A DNA stretch of 64,000 bases. It comes from Straminergon stramineum. Taxonomy: Eukaryota > Streptophyta > Bryopsida > Hypnales > Calliergonaceae. Below are positions 14,077 to 25,860 of this stretch, piece by piece. The notes beneath the pieces were generated by a model, which made no database searches, was not told the origin of the DNA, and was given only the letters and a program-made list of their open reading frames with translations. Each line of letters begins with the position of its first letter. Position 1 is the stretch's first letter. Both the position numbers and the translations under genes were made by a program. The stretch covers positions 8,868,501 to 8,932,500 of the forward strand of contig OY987268.1 of assembly GCA_963920665.1 (NCBI GenBank), read 5' to 3'.

Positions 14077-16737
14077 AATTTTCTTATATCCTGGTAGGGT
14101 CGCCCCCTTGGACTTGTCCTTGAGCAGTGTGCTTGCAATTTTATATGCTTGAGGCGTATCCAGTGCCTGCTGAGGGGATGGTTCGCAGGTTAGTTACTCA
14201 GTATTGTATTTGAGAGCACAATGGAGAAGTACAATTTCGGAATGCCTCCAACGTGGATAGTCTAGGTCAAAGATGAATTCAAATGGGATGCCTGATGGAA
14301 GTACCTGATGAACAGATACAGCCCAGGGTCAAAGGAAACAATTCTCCTTTGTGCAATCGCTTTTCAGCAGATGATACCTTTTCAATTTTACGACTTGGCT
14401 GCCCAATAAAGAGGAAGGTCAACCCAGGTGAAGGTGTACACGTTCAGTCATTCATGACGATGAGGAGCTGTGGAATCTAGAGTATTTTGGAGTTTCGTAT
14501 CTCACTAATGATAAACCAATTTGTGCAAATCTGAATTCAAGTTGCTACAGTCATATGTACAAGTTGCTGTTCTATGGAAGAAAGATATGGTAGAAGAATT
14601 TTTGGGTACATGATGCTGTTTACTATCTAGAGTCACAAGGACATGGGTTGCTTTCAATCACAGTCCAATACATTCAATATTGTATCAATTAACTGACATT
14701 GAATTCCATGGCAAGTTCTGTTCAAAAGATTCCTGCATCTCAAATTCTCAACTATTCAAACGTACAAGCATGATGCTTCCCAGTTCCCACCAGGCCACCA
14801 CTGCCATAACTCAGACCTCGTCCTGCAAAAAGCATCCGTGGACGCCTTGACCAGCAGAGATTCCCATCAACTGGAAGCGGATCTAATGTTAGGGTCAACA
14901 CTTGCTACCTAGGTCCTTGTGACTTAGCTATTGGGGCTACATCTCAATAGGCTCTTCATTCACTTTGGTCATATGTTCACCTTTGTTTTTCTTCTAACAA
15001 AGGAATTGATGTTAGTGATTGAAGTGAAGAGAAACGTTTTTAGTTTTCCACTAAAGAATTTTTTTGAGTTGTTTTTCTTCTAATGAGGACTCAATATATT
15101 TTAGTGATTGAAGTGAAAAAAAATGTTTTTAGTTTTGCAATGCAAAGTTTTGAGGTTTAAGACTTTAAGGTGGATCTTTCAATTGAGAGCTAAGAAGACA
15201 CAATTCCAAAAAAAGGAACATGATTTTCCAACTTTTGATCAATTGTTGAGTAGAAACAGTAAAAGATGGAAAGAAAAACAAAATTTGTTCATAGGTCTAA
15301 GATGGAATTGAAACAAGTCAATCATAAACTTGAGGTTGTTCAAATAAGAAATCTAAATCTTGTGGATTTTTTTTTTTAATGTAATTATTGAGTTATAAAA
15401 CATAAGCCTATGTGTTATTCTTTCAAGAAAGCTTATCACATTTCCCACAAATCAAGACTCTTCGTAATTTTCACATTGATAACCCAAACAAAACAAATCA
15501 AGTCTTTCCATCAAAGTAAAAATATATTTTATAGGAAATAGGAAAAAAAGTTCTATTGAGTTTTTGTGATTTTGTTGGTGTTGCCCAAGCTTGCTTATTT
15601 TAACTCTAGGTGACATAACTTTTGGTCCTAGGTGCCGATTGAAATAAAACTATATTCACCAAAACTAATTCTTTTCCTACATTGAATTTTTTTTAAATAT
15701 GTCAAAAAATGAGATCATAAGAACCTACTAATCTTTCATTTTTCCCTCAAGAAGACAATGATCCTTTAGGGTTTGATGTAATACATCATTATTGAAACAT
15801 TCATGATTTCTAGTTATTAAAGGTCTACAATTGAAAATCTACTCCTTCAAACTTCAAAAATTCATACAATATCTAAACCCTTTGTATAAAAGGAATTCAA
15901 TTACCAAAGTATCACAACTCTTTGTTACACAATTTGATTATATTCTCATTTCAAGAATACATCTATTGGCTTTATCAATGGACTTTTGTTGCACAGGAAC
16001 TTTGTCTTTGCACATGTAGCATAATTGTGACAATGAAGTGCTACACTTTGGCAATTTTATTTAGGTTGATAAAACACAAATTAAAAAGATGAAAATTTTA
16101 TTGGACAATGTCACAAAGTGATTTAGAGGGTTTGGCTACTCATACACAATCTATTATATAGAGTCTATTTAACCCAATAAGGACACCAAGGACTAAAAAT
16201 GTTGATACATGATTTTCATAGGAATTGTAGAAGAAAAAATGCACCTATTCATCTGGTATTTAACCCCAAAGAACTACGAAAGCTAGAAATTGGTGATTGG
16301 AAGCTTGAGATTTTTGAGTATTGGCAAGTTTTATTGACCTCTTTTGGGGTTTTTTTTGCATAAAACTTTTAGGATAGCTTCTAATCATCAATTCATTATG
16401 CTTTATATTTGAAGCATTGTTTTACATCATTCCAACAAGTATCACAAAAGTTAACAATTTTTTTTGGTTCTAATGTCAAAGTGGGCAACTAAAAATGCAT
16501 ATTTTAAAATATATTCATTAATTTTGTTTAGTAACATAGATTGATACCTACATAGAACCATTTGAACCATTTTATTTTATCTAATGAGATTAAAGTTTTG
16601 AGGAGTTTTATTTTCGTAGGCAATGAAGTGAAGAAAAATAAATAAAGTTGATTATTATTTTACTCAGTTTTAAAATTTTCCAAATTAAAAAAGGCATAGG
16701 ATATGTATTGCTTGAAATATCATTCTTGCAATTGAAA
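14077..16737. other. ADSL 3' flank, then AT-rich intergenic DNA
   Basis: 14077 to about 14700 has gene-like composition and is probably 3'UTR and flank. The 65-codon frame at 14283-14480 has no recognisable features. From about 14990 the DNA becomes very AT-rich. I see no gene, tRNA-like fold or recognisable repeat end here. Confidence 0.5.
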
Positions 16738-16986
16738 CAACGGTGCTAGTATGTGAGCCCAAGAATGCGAGCTTGTGAGCATTGAGCCTACATTATAGGT
16801 ACCTATAATATAGATACCACACACTATAGAAGGTGTATGTATCATAAATACCTATAATATGGGTATTTGTAACATATATACCCTATAATTATAGTTGCTT
16901 TTAATAGTATATATACCTATAACATAGGTGTGTGGTATTCTAGATTCATGGGCCTACACTCATGTGCTCACATAATAGCAACCCTC
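16738..16986. mobile_element. Mutator-like MITE, copy a, with 9-bp target duplication
   Basis: A non-coding element of about 250 bp. The left end is CAACGGTGCTAGTATGTGAGC. The right end, reverse-complemented, is GGGTTGCTATTATGTGAGC. It is flanked by the direct repeat CAATTGAAA at 16729-16737 and 16987-16995, a 9-bp duplication as made by Mutator-type transposases. The interior is a run of 'acctataa(t/c)atagg' phrases that can themselves fold. Related copies are at 18698-19161 and 39168-39400. Confidence 0.75.
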
Positions 16987-16995
16987 CAATTGAAA

Positions 16996-18029
16996 TTATC
17001 AATTATCAATTTCTTGTCAAAGTTTTTAGCTATTTATTTAATTTTTCAATCAACTAATGAATCAAATTTTAGTAAGGATTCTTTTGTTGAATTGAATTTG
17101 GTCAAAATAATTAGTTATTATTATGGTTATAGATAATTATTCAATAATTTGTAAACATAATTATAATTTTAAGAATAATTCCAATTAAAATATCTCAAAA
17201 TTTTGCTAAGCTGCTTGGAGATGCAACATTGTAATTGCCAAGTACACGTATCAAAATCATATCAAAATCAAAAAGATTGCAAAACTTTAATTTCTAAGAT
17301 AATTTCCATGATTTTAGAAGAGATAAGGTTTTAGAAGACGTTCTGTTCTAATATGATGGAATTTCACAACTTCAAAAAGCTCATTCAATCAAAGTACACC
17401 TTCAATAGATATAGCCTAAAGTATAATAAGTTGATATGTGAAGGAGTAAACTTAATAAAGACAAGTGCTGAACTAGAACAATCAAAAGTTGAGCTAAATA
17501 GAATAAACAATCAAGCTTGAAGAATGGAACAAACAAAAGAAGTCAACTTGGAATGGAGTGGTAATAACATCGAAGAAGTGTATATCAAATTAGAAGAGAA
17601 AAATCAAATTTGATCTAATCGTGTGTGGCTTGTTACAAAAGAATGACAAACTTAATAATTAGCCCAATTTGAAAGGAAAATCTTACATGTAATAACAATT
17701 TCAGAAATGAAAATATTGAAATCACTTATTAGTACAAAATTATCCTCAAATTATCTACAAAAATTATGGATCAAACTAATATATTGAATCACAATAATTT
17801 TTGTCAAGCTTCATTCGATGAACACATAGCACGAGAGAGGAACTAGGACTTATAATTAACCACCATTTACATAGTATGTTTCAACAATAAAAATAGGTGT
17901 TTTACAATGAAAACATTTTTTATCACAATACAAGTGAGCCATCATCTTATAAACATGAAATCAATCATTTATTATAGTTAGGTTCTAACACATATATTCC
18001 CCAAAAAATAGGCTTTGCTAGACTTCTCA
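16996..18029. other. AT-rich intergenic DNA, no gene recognised
   Basis: No supported frame is present. The segment 17400-17640 has stretches that read like decayed coding DNA (many gaa/aaa/caa triplets), but it contains stops in all frames and matches nothing I know. Confidence 0.45.
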
Positions 18030-18294
18030 CATTAGAAGGGATTTCAACCCTCTAAAAGACTATGAGTTCCCAAAGTTCCCGAATAGTGGGGAACGTTTTC
18101 CCAAGAATGATTTGACGTGGTAGTGACACTACCATATTATATAAGAATGTTATGTTATTTTTAAAGAAAAATATTATTTTTATTTAATCTTTTCATAATT
18201 TTTTATTCTAGCCAGTAGTGTCTAGTTCACAACATAGGGAACTCAAGGAACTAGCCTGAAAAAATCTTTCTATACCCTCAAATCTCCTCTAATG
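18030..18294. mobile_element. MITE, CATTAGA family, copy 2 (reverse orientation)
   Basis: A 265-bp element starting CATTAGAAGGGATTTCAA. Its right end, reverse-complemented, is CATTAGAGGAGATTTGAGG. The interior has gttccc near the left and 'agttcacaacatagggaactc' near the right, as in the other copies but inverted. No target-site duplication can be seen and there is no coding capacity. Confidence 0.7.
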
Positions 18295-18697
18295 TTCCTT
18301 CTCCTCATTGATTACTCTTTCCTTGTCAATTGTTATTTTTCTCTACCTTCTAAGTAGATAACCAATTTTTTTCAATAAAGTAAAAAGATCTACTACCATT
18401 CATTTCACTTGATGCATATAGATGGAGTCAAAATTACAATTAGGTGTTATTTTTACCATATTGAGAAGTGAAAATCATTAGTGTTCAAAAAATAAATAAA
18501 TAATTTGAAATTTTTTGGTATTTTTTGTGAATTTTCCAAGTCTTGACTTGGAAAAATCCTCAAAGTATTCAATAGGTGCATATTAAAGCACTTTGAGGGA
18601 AGACCCAAAATCATTCATTAGAAGCTTGTTAAACCATGAAGTGGCATTTTTCAAGTAAAAGCCATTTAAAACAAATGGTTTATCGTCACACTAGTGA

Positions 18698-19161
18698 AGG
18701 GGTGCTATTATGTAAGCCTAGGAATATGAGCCCATGAGCCTAGAGTATATATTATGTTATAGATACCTACATTATAATAGATGTTTACATTATAAGTACC
18801 TTCAATGCATTAGATGAAATTCAATTTCATTAGAAGATTGTTTCAGGCTAGTTCTCCATACTTGAAACCAACCATTGTTGGCCGAAATTGAAAATTATTA
18901 AAAATTAATTAATTAAAATTTAAAAATCATTTTTTTCAAAAAATATATAAAAAAAAATCATTTATTATTAACATTTGACGCAATCATCGCCTAGCCATGT
19001 CAACTTGCTACTATGGTTGAGTTCCCATAGTTTGAAAACTAGGGGAATTCGCAAGCTTGTTGACTAGGTGAATTTCTTCTAATGGTTGTAGGATATCTAC
19101 TTATATACATGCTCGAGGCTCACATGCTCACATTTTTATGCTCACATAACGAGCATTGTTG
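18698..19161. mobile_element. Mutator-like MITE, copy b, interrupted by another MITE
   Basis: It begins GGGGTGCTATTATGTAAGCC and ends so that the reverse complement reads CAACAATGCTCGTTATGTGAGC, matching copies a and c. It is flanked by ACACTAGTGA at 18688-18697 and 19162-19171, a 10-bp target duplication. The element is split by a CATTAGA-family MITE at 18808-19084. Its uninterrupted relative at 39168-39400 shows the unfilled sequence. Confidence 0.78.
18808..19084. mobile_element. MITE, CATTAGA family, copy 3, nested
   Basis: A 277-bp element from CATTAGATGAAATTCA to TGAATTTCTTCTAATG (the right end reverse-complemented is CATTAGAAGAAATTCA). Removing exactly these bases gives ACCTTCAATGGTTGTAGG. 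The homologous unfilled copy at 39168-39400 (minus strand) reads ACCTTCTATGGTTGTAGG. The boundary is therefore precise, and no duplicated target bases remain outside the terminal repeats. Confidence 0.78.
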
Positions 19162-19171
19162 ACACTAGTGA

Positions 19172-20878
19172 CACTTGAATAAATACCTATTTGACAAAAA
19201 TGAATGATAAATAGATTCATATACTTCTACCTTACCACTAACATTTCACTCCTTAACTATTAAACCTAACTATCAAATTGGCAAGAGATCAACTAGCTGG
19301 ATGAATAGTCTTTCAAGCAAACAACATTCCAATTATCAATCCCTAAAAAACAAAATTAGGATTGAATCTTGAATTTGTCAAAATATGCTCACTACAATCC
19401 AATTAGAAAATTTAAAATCCCAATAGAATGATTAGATTCATTATTATTTTTAACTAACATTTGGCATTGATACTAGGAGGACAATCAAACAAGTTAGTTT
19501 TCAAGTTGTGTTTATGTAAGAATTACTTGAGAGTGAGAAAAGCTTTTATCAAAATTTTCATCTCATGTAAGTTTGACTTTTTTTCATAAGCCATGTCAAC
19601 AACATTGTAATTATTGTATAATTCTTCATAATATTTTTATACATTCACAAAATCAAAAGAATATTTTAAAATGAAAATGAAAATGAAAGTAACTCATTCT
19701 AGTTTCTTTTATTCACTTAACTATCTTTATCCAATGTGCAATCTAGAAATTCTATTGAAGATTGGTAGGATAAACATTTTTTTTAGCTTGACACAAAACC
19801 ATTTTGTTACAAGAATTCTAGAATGTAGGATTCTTAATTTTAGTCTTTTTCTTTTAAGCAAGTGTGTTTAAGAAACATATTGCAAGGGGGTTCTATTAGG
19901 AAGTCGGAAGAGAGGTTGATTACTTGATTTCACACAAGGTAAAGAACTTGTTAAACCTACAACCATACCATTTTTAATCATTTTTGAATACTACTACTTA
20001 GACATCATCTACATAGATGACTACATGCAAATTCTTCCAAATGTTCTTGAAATATGCCATTCATTATGTATTAAAATATTATAAATGAATTCTTTACTAA
20101 AAGGCATGAATTGGGATTCAAAATGCTTGCCCATATTCTATACAAAATATCTACTTGTACTAATCTATTTCTTGAATCAAAATTGGATTACAAGTGCCTT
20201 CAAATCAATCTTTGTAAAGATCTTGGTTCTTCAAAATTAATCTTAAACTCTTAATATGAGAGACATCTAATAATAGATTTCCTTGTAATTTTGTAATGCC
20301 CATTATAATTAGTATACTTGTATAAAGTTCTACTATTTTTATCACCTCAACTACAAGCCACAATATAAGTCAACAACCTAGGGACAAAGAAAAAGAAGTA
20401 GTTAGGTTTGAGGTGTGTAAAGAGGTATGAAAGGTTATCTTGAACCATTTATGTAATCCATTTCTAAATACCTTTTGTATAGAAAAAAGAATGAGTGTTG
20501 TTTCAATACTAAGGGTTCAATGTTCTCATACTATAGACTATCAATGACTTCCAATTGAAATTGAAATTATAAAATTATAATATCGTTATATTCCAGATTT
20601 CAAAATTCTTACAGTTTTAAGTTCTTACAATAGAATTCTTTGTAAAATTTCAAGTTCTATTATTATAACTTATTAACAAAATTTGAATTTGTTGATTGAT
20701 AAATTTAAAACTAGAAAATCCATTTTAAAATTTTTATAGAAAAGCTTTTTTTGCATCTAAATATTTAAAATTTGGAAAGATGATTCAATCTTTTAGCTTT
20801 AAAATTATATAGATATTTCTATTGAAAACTTTCTATTTGATGAAGCTATGAGTTATACCAAGTGTCATCGCAAATTAA
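19172..20878. other. AT-rich intergenic DNA, no gene recognised
   Basis: Only short random frames occur and no splice-like exon could be supported. I see no repeat ends other than the TTAA that borders the next element. Confidence 0.5.
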
Positions 20879-21803
20879 CCCCTAAAGGACCAAGGTGTGT
20901 TTTTTGGCAACATAACTTTTTTGGGCAGGTACGTGTGACTAGAGATTTCCATGTTTTTGGCCCAAACTTTAATAGAAGGTGTGGACGAGGAATATCTTTC
21001 ATGTGCACTAAATTTCAGGGCATTTGGAAATATGAGTAAAAAGTTATAGCCTAATATGTAGTTTGTTTCTCAACTCGGGCAGTCTGGGCAGATCTGAAAA
21101 AATCATTTTTTTCAAAAATAAAAATTTAAAATTGGTTTTCTAGATTTATATATGCATAGAAATCTTTGAATCATTCCATTTTGATCAATGAGTCAAAAGT
21201 TATGAGATGTTTTAGTTTGCGGGCAAGTATGGATTCTCTACTCTAAAATAAACTTCGAAGACCGTTATTTAACTCAATTTTCAATATTTTTTGAAAAAAA
21301 TAAAATCATTAGATGTAGATTGTTTATTACAACATTCCAACCATTGGGATTGGGATTTTTCAATTTCATTAATAAATTGTTAACAATTTAGTATTTTGAA
21401 TCATTCTCTACATCTTTCTACTTACTATTTTTTTCCTATATGTTGCACAATTCCAAATGATCTGAAAATTTTCAAGCATGTAGCCAACTTGCCTTGAAGA
21501 ATGAATCCAAAGAAGCACCACCATTTTGGACATTTTTTCATACAAATGTGACCTTGTGAAGTGCAGCTGCCCGTTTTTTCACAGGGCTCAAAAAATGATT
21601 TTTGTCACTTCAAATGCTAATATCTTGCAATCTACACGATGTAATTTTCTGAAATTTTTTCCACACCTTCTCAATCTAGTTTACTACAAGATCCTACGGT
21701 TACATGTATCCAAAAACTATATTTTTCAAAAATTTGGTACTTGTATTAGAAATGGCAGTTTTTGAGGTTTTTTGGTGATAACATAGTCAAGGAACTTTAG
21801 GGG
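20879..21803. mobile_element. TTAA-flanked piggyBac-like MITE
   Basis: A 925-bp element with perfect TTAA on both sides (20875-20878 and 21804-21807). It starts CCCCTAAAGGACCAAGG and ends ATAGTCAAGGAACTTTAGGGG. It is homologous over its length to 4286-5230 in the opposite orientation, for example in sharing 'tttttggcaacata' near one end. It is non-coding. Confidence 0.82.
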
Positions 21804-21807
21804 TTAA

Positions 21808-24800
21808 ATGAGATAAGGTTGTATAATTAGTGTGTCTTTCATAGATATAAAGATTAACATTGTTCCTACATTAGAGCTCCATTACTTCTCTTTGCTCTCA
21901 ATTATAATGCACATATAAATGATAATTATGAAAATTTAAAAGGTTGAAGATATACAATCTTTGAATGCATAATTTCAAATGTTGTGGTTTTTCATTTTTT
22001 CATTTCTAAATTATTTCATTTAAATTTACAAAATATAATTAATGGAACTATTAATTTTATTGAATTTTTGAATATATATAAAATTTATGTTAAAGAATTT
22101 TTTTAGTTAATTCAAATGAAATAGTCTTTACTACAATTGTACTCAATTTTGTTAGCTAGAATTGGTTGTGTTTGAGGGAAGATATTGAAAGTCAAAATTA
22201 TGCCATCCTTCCATTTCTAACAAGGTATTGGAGCAAGCAATTATTATTGCTTCATTTGGCAACTTGTAAAGTCCAATTTTTTTAGACATAAATGACTATT
22301 AATAAAAAACATCCAAACTCAATGAAGGACCTACAATATAGGATTTTGAATGGATTGTATATTTTGAATAAATAAATTATTTTGATAATCATGTTGTTGA
22401 TTTTCATTATTGAAAACAGTTTCAAATGAATGCTAATGACATTTTTTTCCTAACAACTAAAATATAAAATGATCAAAGTTGTATTTTGGATAGGTAGTCT
22501 TCTTAATTAAACTAAAAATGACATCTTGAGGAATTAGTGATAGACTTCTTTGTCTTATTATCCAATTTTAGACTTATGATTCTAAATACGCTAATAGATT
22601 ATAAAATTCTTTATTTAAAAATTCAGCAATTTCTACTTGTTTGTAAGTTTGCAAACTTCAATTTAGTGGGTTGAATATCTTATAAATCAAAATCTTTAGT
22701 GGATTGAAAGTACAAGTAAATTAAAAAAAGGCAAGAATTATATCCTAAATATCTCAGAGGTACATGAGGAAATTAGAAGTATTAAAAATATATAGATTCT
22801 TCAACTTCTTTATGGTTGCTTCAAAAGACAAAATGTTAAGCATTACTAAAGATTAGAAGTTATTAATATAGTTTAATTTTGAAACTTATTTATAAATATA
22901 TCTCAAATCAATTTGAAGCAATTCATTTTTTGAATTTATCAAATACTCAAATTTTATTTAAAGCATCATTTTTATATAATTTTCGAAATCTTTGATTTCA
23001 ATTGATTTGTGAAATAGATTTATGAATGAAAACATTAATGATTTCTTCTAAATGTAGAATTTCTAACATTAGACAAATTATATCTAATACTTTATACTAT
23101 TTTTTCTAAGAAGTATTAATTATAGTAATCTCAATATTGTATAATAAAACTCAAGGACAATTCAATCTAGTATACATTAAAAATTTGAAAAATTTGAGGA
23201 AAAACCGAAAAACTATTGGCCATTTAAAAAGTTTTTTGAACATTGAGACAACTTGACTAGTTTTTTGTGAAATATAAAATAAAATATTTTTGAGATAATC
23301 TAAAATATCAAATATACAAATATTTCCTTCTAAAATATCCTTCTTCAAACTAAAAAAAACTTTTTCTTAAGTCAAAGGATACTTAGAGAGAAGGAACTAG
23401 AAAAGGTCACAAAATGTTTAGATTTCAATATATTTCAATAATAAAAAGACAAGCATTTTTTTATATAGCAATACATCTATACCTTAAATTAGGTTGTAAC
23501 TTGTTGGTATGCTTGTTTTTTTGTTTATTATGGTGAGATTTCCTAGACCATATGTCCTCCAGTCACATTCTTGGTACCAATGAAAAGTTCTTTATAAAAA
23601 GGGGTGCATGGGCTTTGTTTTATGGAGCTCCAACTCTCAGTGGAAAAGATATTGAATTTCAAAGTTTTACGAATTGAAAAATTAGAAAATTACTTTTACT
23701 TTTATTTTAGTTGTAACAATGACACAAGGCATACTAATAAGATCTAATCTAATTTCATAAAAATTTGATATTAAAAATGTTGGACAACATTGCAATTGAA
23801 GTTTCAAGGATTTGTGTTCAGACAAAAGATCTTATCTAGTTATATCCATGTCTTCTTCATATTCATATCTACGAACATGTACAACTTCTTAAATGTTTTT
23901 AAATTCAGCCTCTAAAATTATAAATAAATTCATTTTAATTGTATGATATCTCATTGGTTAGTCTCATCGTATATCAATAGAATTAGATCAGTAATATAAT
24001 TTTACTTGTGAAGAGTCAAATATATTCATTTCTAATTTAGGTTCAAAGGAAATTAAAGACATAAGAACATGGGAAATTTGGCTAGATTGGGAAGGAATTT
24101 AATGGAATTATTCAACTTTCAACCGTGGGACACATGGAATTGTTATGGAGTTTTTTGAGACCATAAGTCTAAATATATATTCTTTTAAAAATGTTTCACA
24201 CAAGCTATGGCTCATAGATGATTAGTGAAAGAATTTTCCCTCACATAGACATTGTTTATCTTTGTTTTTGTCTTTAAAGTGCCCAATTTTCCTTTAGAAT
24301 ACTTAACCTCCTAATTGGCCGATTGGAATAATATCCTTGGTCGGAGATGGAATATTGATAGTTTTTTTTACCTCCTTTTACTCTTTTAGATATGATCAAT
24401 CTATATGCTTAACAAATCTAATCTCAAGCTTATATCCCTCTACCAAGCTCTAAAAGCATATGTATATGTAATTCAATAGGTAGACCCCCTTTTCCAAAGT
24501 GAATGAAAAAGAGTCAAAGCCTTTTTCATTTGATAATTGGAAGAATATTTGTTGTAAAGATGTAGAAGGTGATTGGGTGAGTGAAAATTTCAAAGTTTCC
24601 AATCAGACTTTTTTTAGTGTTAAGAGGATAATTCACTAGACTTTGAATTTAAATATGGTATTTTCCCAATTTGATATTAAATTGTCAGTTGAATGGGAAA
24701 CTAAAGGATAGTTAGAGTGATTGTTCCAAATGGTGCATTGGCGTATGCCAATTTGGATGTTTAAATGTTGTAAATGACCGCATGAGCACTAGAATCCTGG

Positions 24801-25479
24801 CCGAATCGGCAAGGTAGGATGTTTGATTTGGCAATAAATAAAATATATATTTGTCTAATTTAGGTCATTAGTGCAAAACCCCAATTGAAACCACATCCTA
24901 AACAACATTTTGATGTCATTTAACCTAGTCCTAGAAGAGGTTGAAAGGATATCTAAATGTTGTTTTTAAGGAATTAGGATGTTGTTTGAACATAAGCGTT
25001 TAAACGATATTTTTGCAATGTCATTCCAACCATGTAGATTTTAGTTGTGAAATCTATCTAAAATAGACATTAAAAAATTTATAGTCTTTCCAAACTGTAG
25101 GTTTTGGATTTTTAAATCTACAAAATTTGAAGATTTTAGGTTTTTGTCTAAATCTATAAACTTCAAAGACTAAAAAAATCAAATCTAAATTTATGAAATT
25201 TTTGAAATCCATCAATTTCATAGATTTCATCATAGTACCAATCTTCAAGGAAAAAAAGATATGTATCATCAAGACAAAATTCACTTATACTATTTATTTT
25301 TGCAAACCACCTTCCCTTTGAAAATTGTTATGGGATAGTTGTTTCTTCTGAAATCTACCAAATATATTGGTTGTAACACCATTTTTATTTTTATAGAGAA
25401 CTTGAGTACTTTTGAGGTGATACTATCAAGTATTGGTGAGACAAGTACACTGGAAAGAAGTTATTACAAAGTTTTTAAC
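21808..25479. other. AT-rich intergenic DNA, no gene recognised
   Basis: About 3.7 kb of very AT-rich DNA almost free of CpG. No frame over 80 codons shows a recognisable product. I find no terminal inverted repeats, LTR ends or tRNA-like features. Confidence 0.5.
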
Positions 25480-25860
25480 TCTCAAGGAAATACTTTTGAT
25501 TTTAAAACTGCAAAAGCAATGCCTATGGATACATCAAGGAGGAGGTATTTCAATGATAAATTAGAGGGCCATAATGAGAAGTCCATGAGAGAGGGGGGAG
25601 ACAATTTGTCAAAAAATGATACTCGAAAGTGTATTGTGTGTGGAGAGAGGGACATGGAAACACAATTGTTTACATGATGTGGATCCAAATTATGTATTGG
25701 ATCAATGATATATGGCATAGGCTCAAAAGTACACTACAAATGCTCAATGTTTTTATACTTGCATAGACAGACTAACAAGAAGCAAGTATGTGACAAGTTA
25801 GAGTTGTTTGTAATGCATGTTATGCCGACACATTTGATTATTTCCAAAGGCATTTCAAGC
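25480..25860 (+). pseudogene. Decayed Cys-rich segment, possibly a piggyBac-type transposase C-terminus
   Basis: Frame 25339-25677 runs through a basic stretch (MDTSRRRYFNDKLEGH) into RKCIVCGERDMETQLFT and then a TGA at 25675-25677. Past the stop, in the same frame, it continues CGSKLCIGSMIYGIGSKVHY. The spacing C-x2-C, T, then C-x4-C and a C-terminal HY resembles the Cys-rich zinc domain at the end of piggyBac-like transposases (pattern C-x2-C ... T ... C ... LC ... H). No DDD catalytic core is readable upstream. The link is an inference, helped by the TTAA-flanked elements in the window. It could be another zinc-finger transposase. Confidence 0.35.

Noticed and set aside
16256..16290. TTAACCCCAAAGAAC, resembling a TTAA-element left end
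   Set aside because: No matching GTTCTTTGGGGTTAA end was found downstream within reach, and the bases after CCCC differ from the family.
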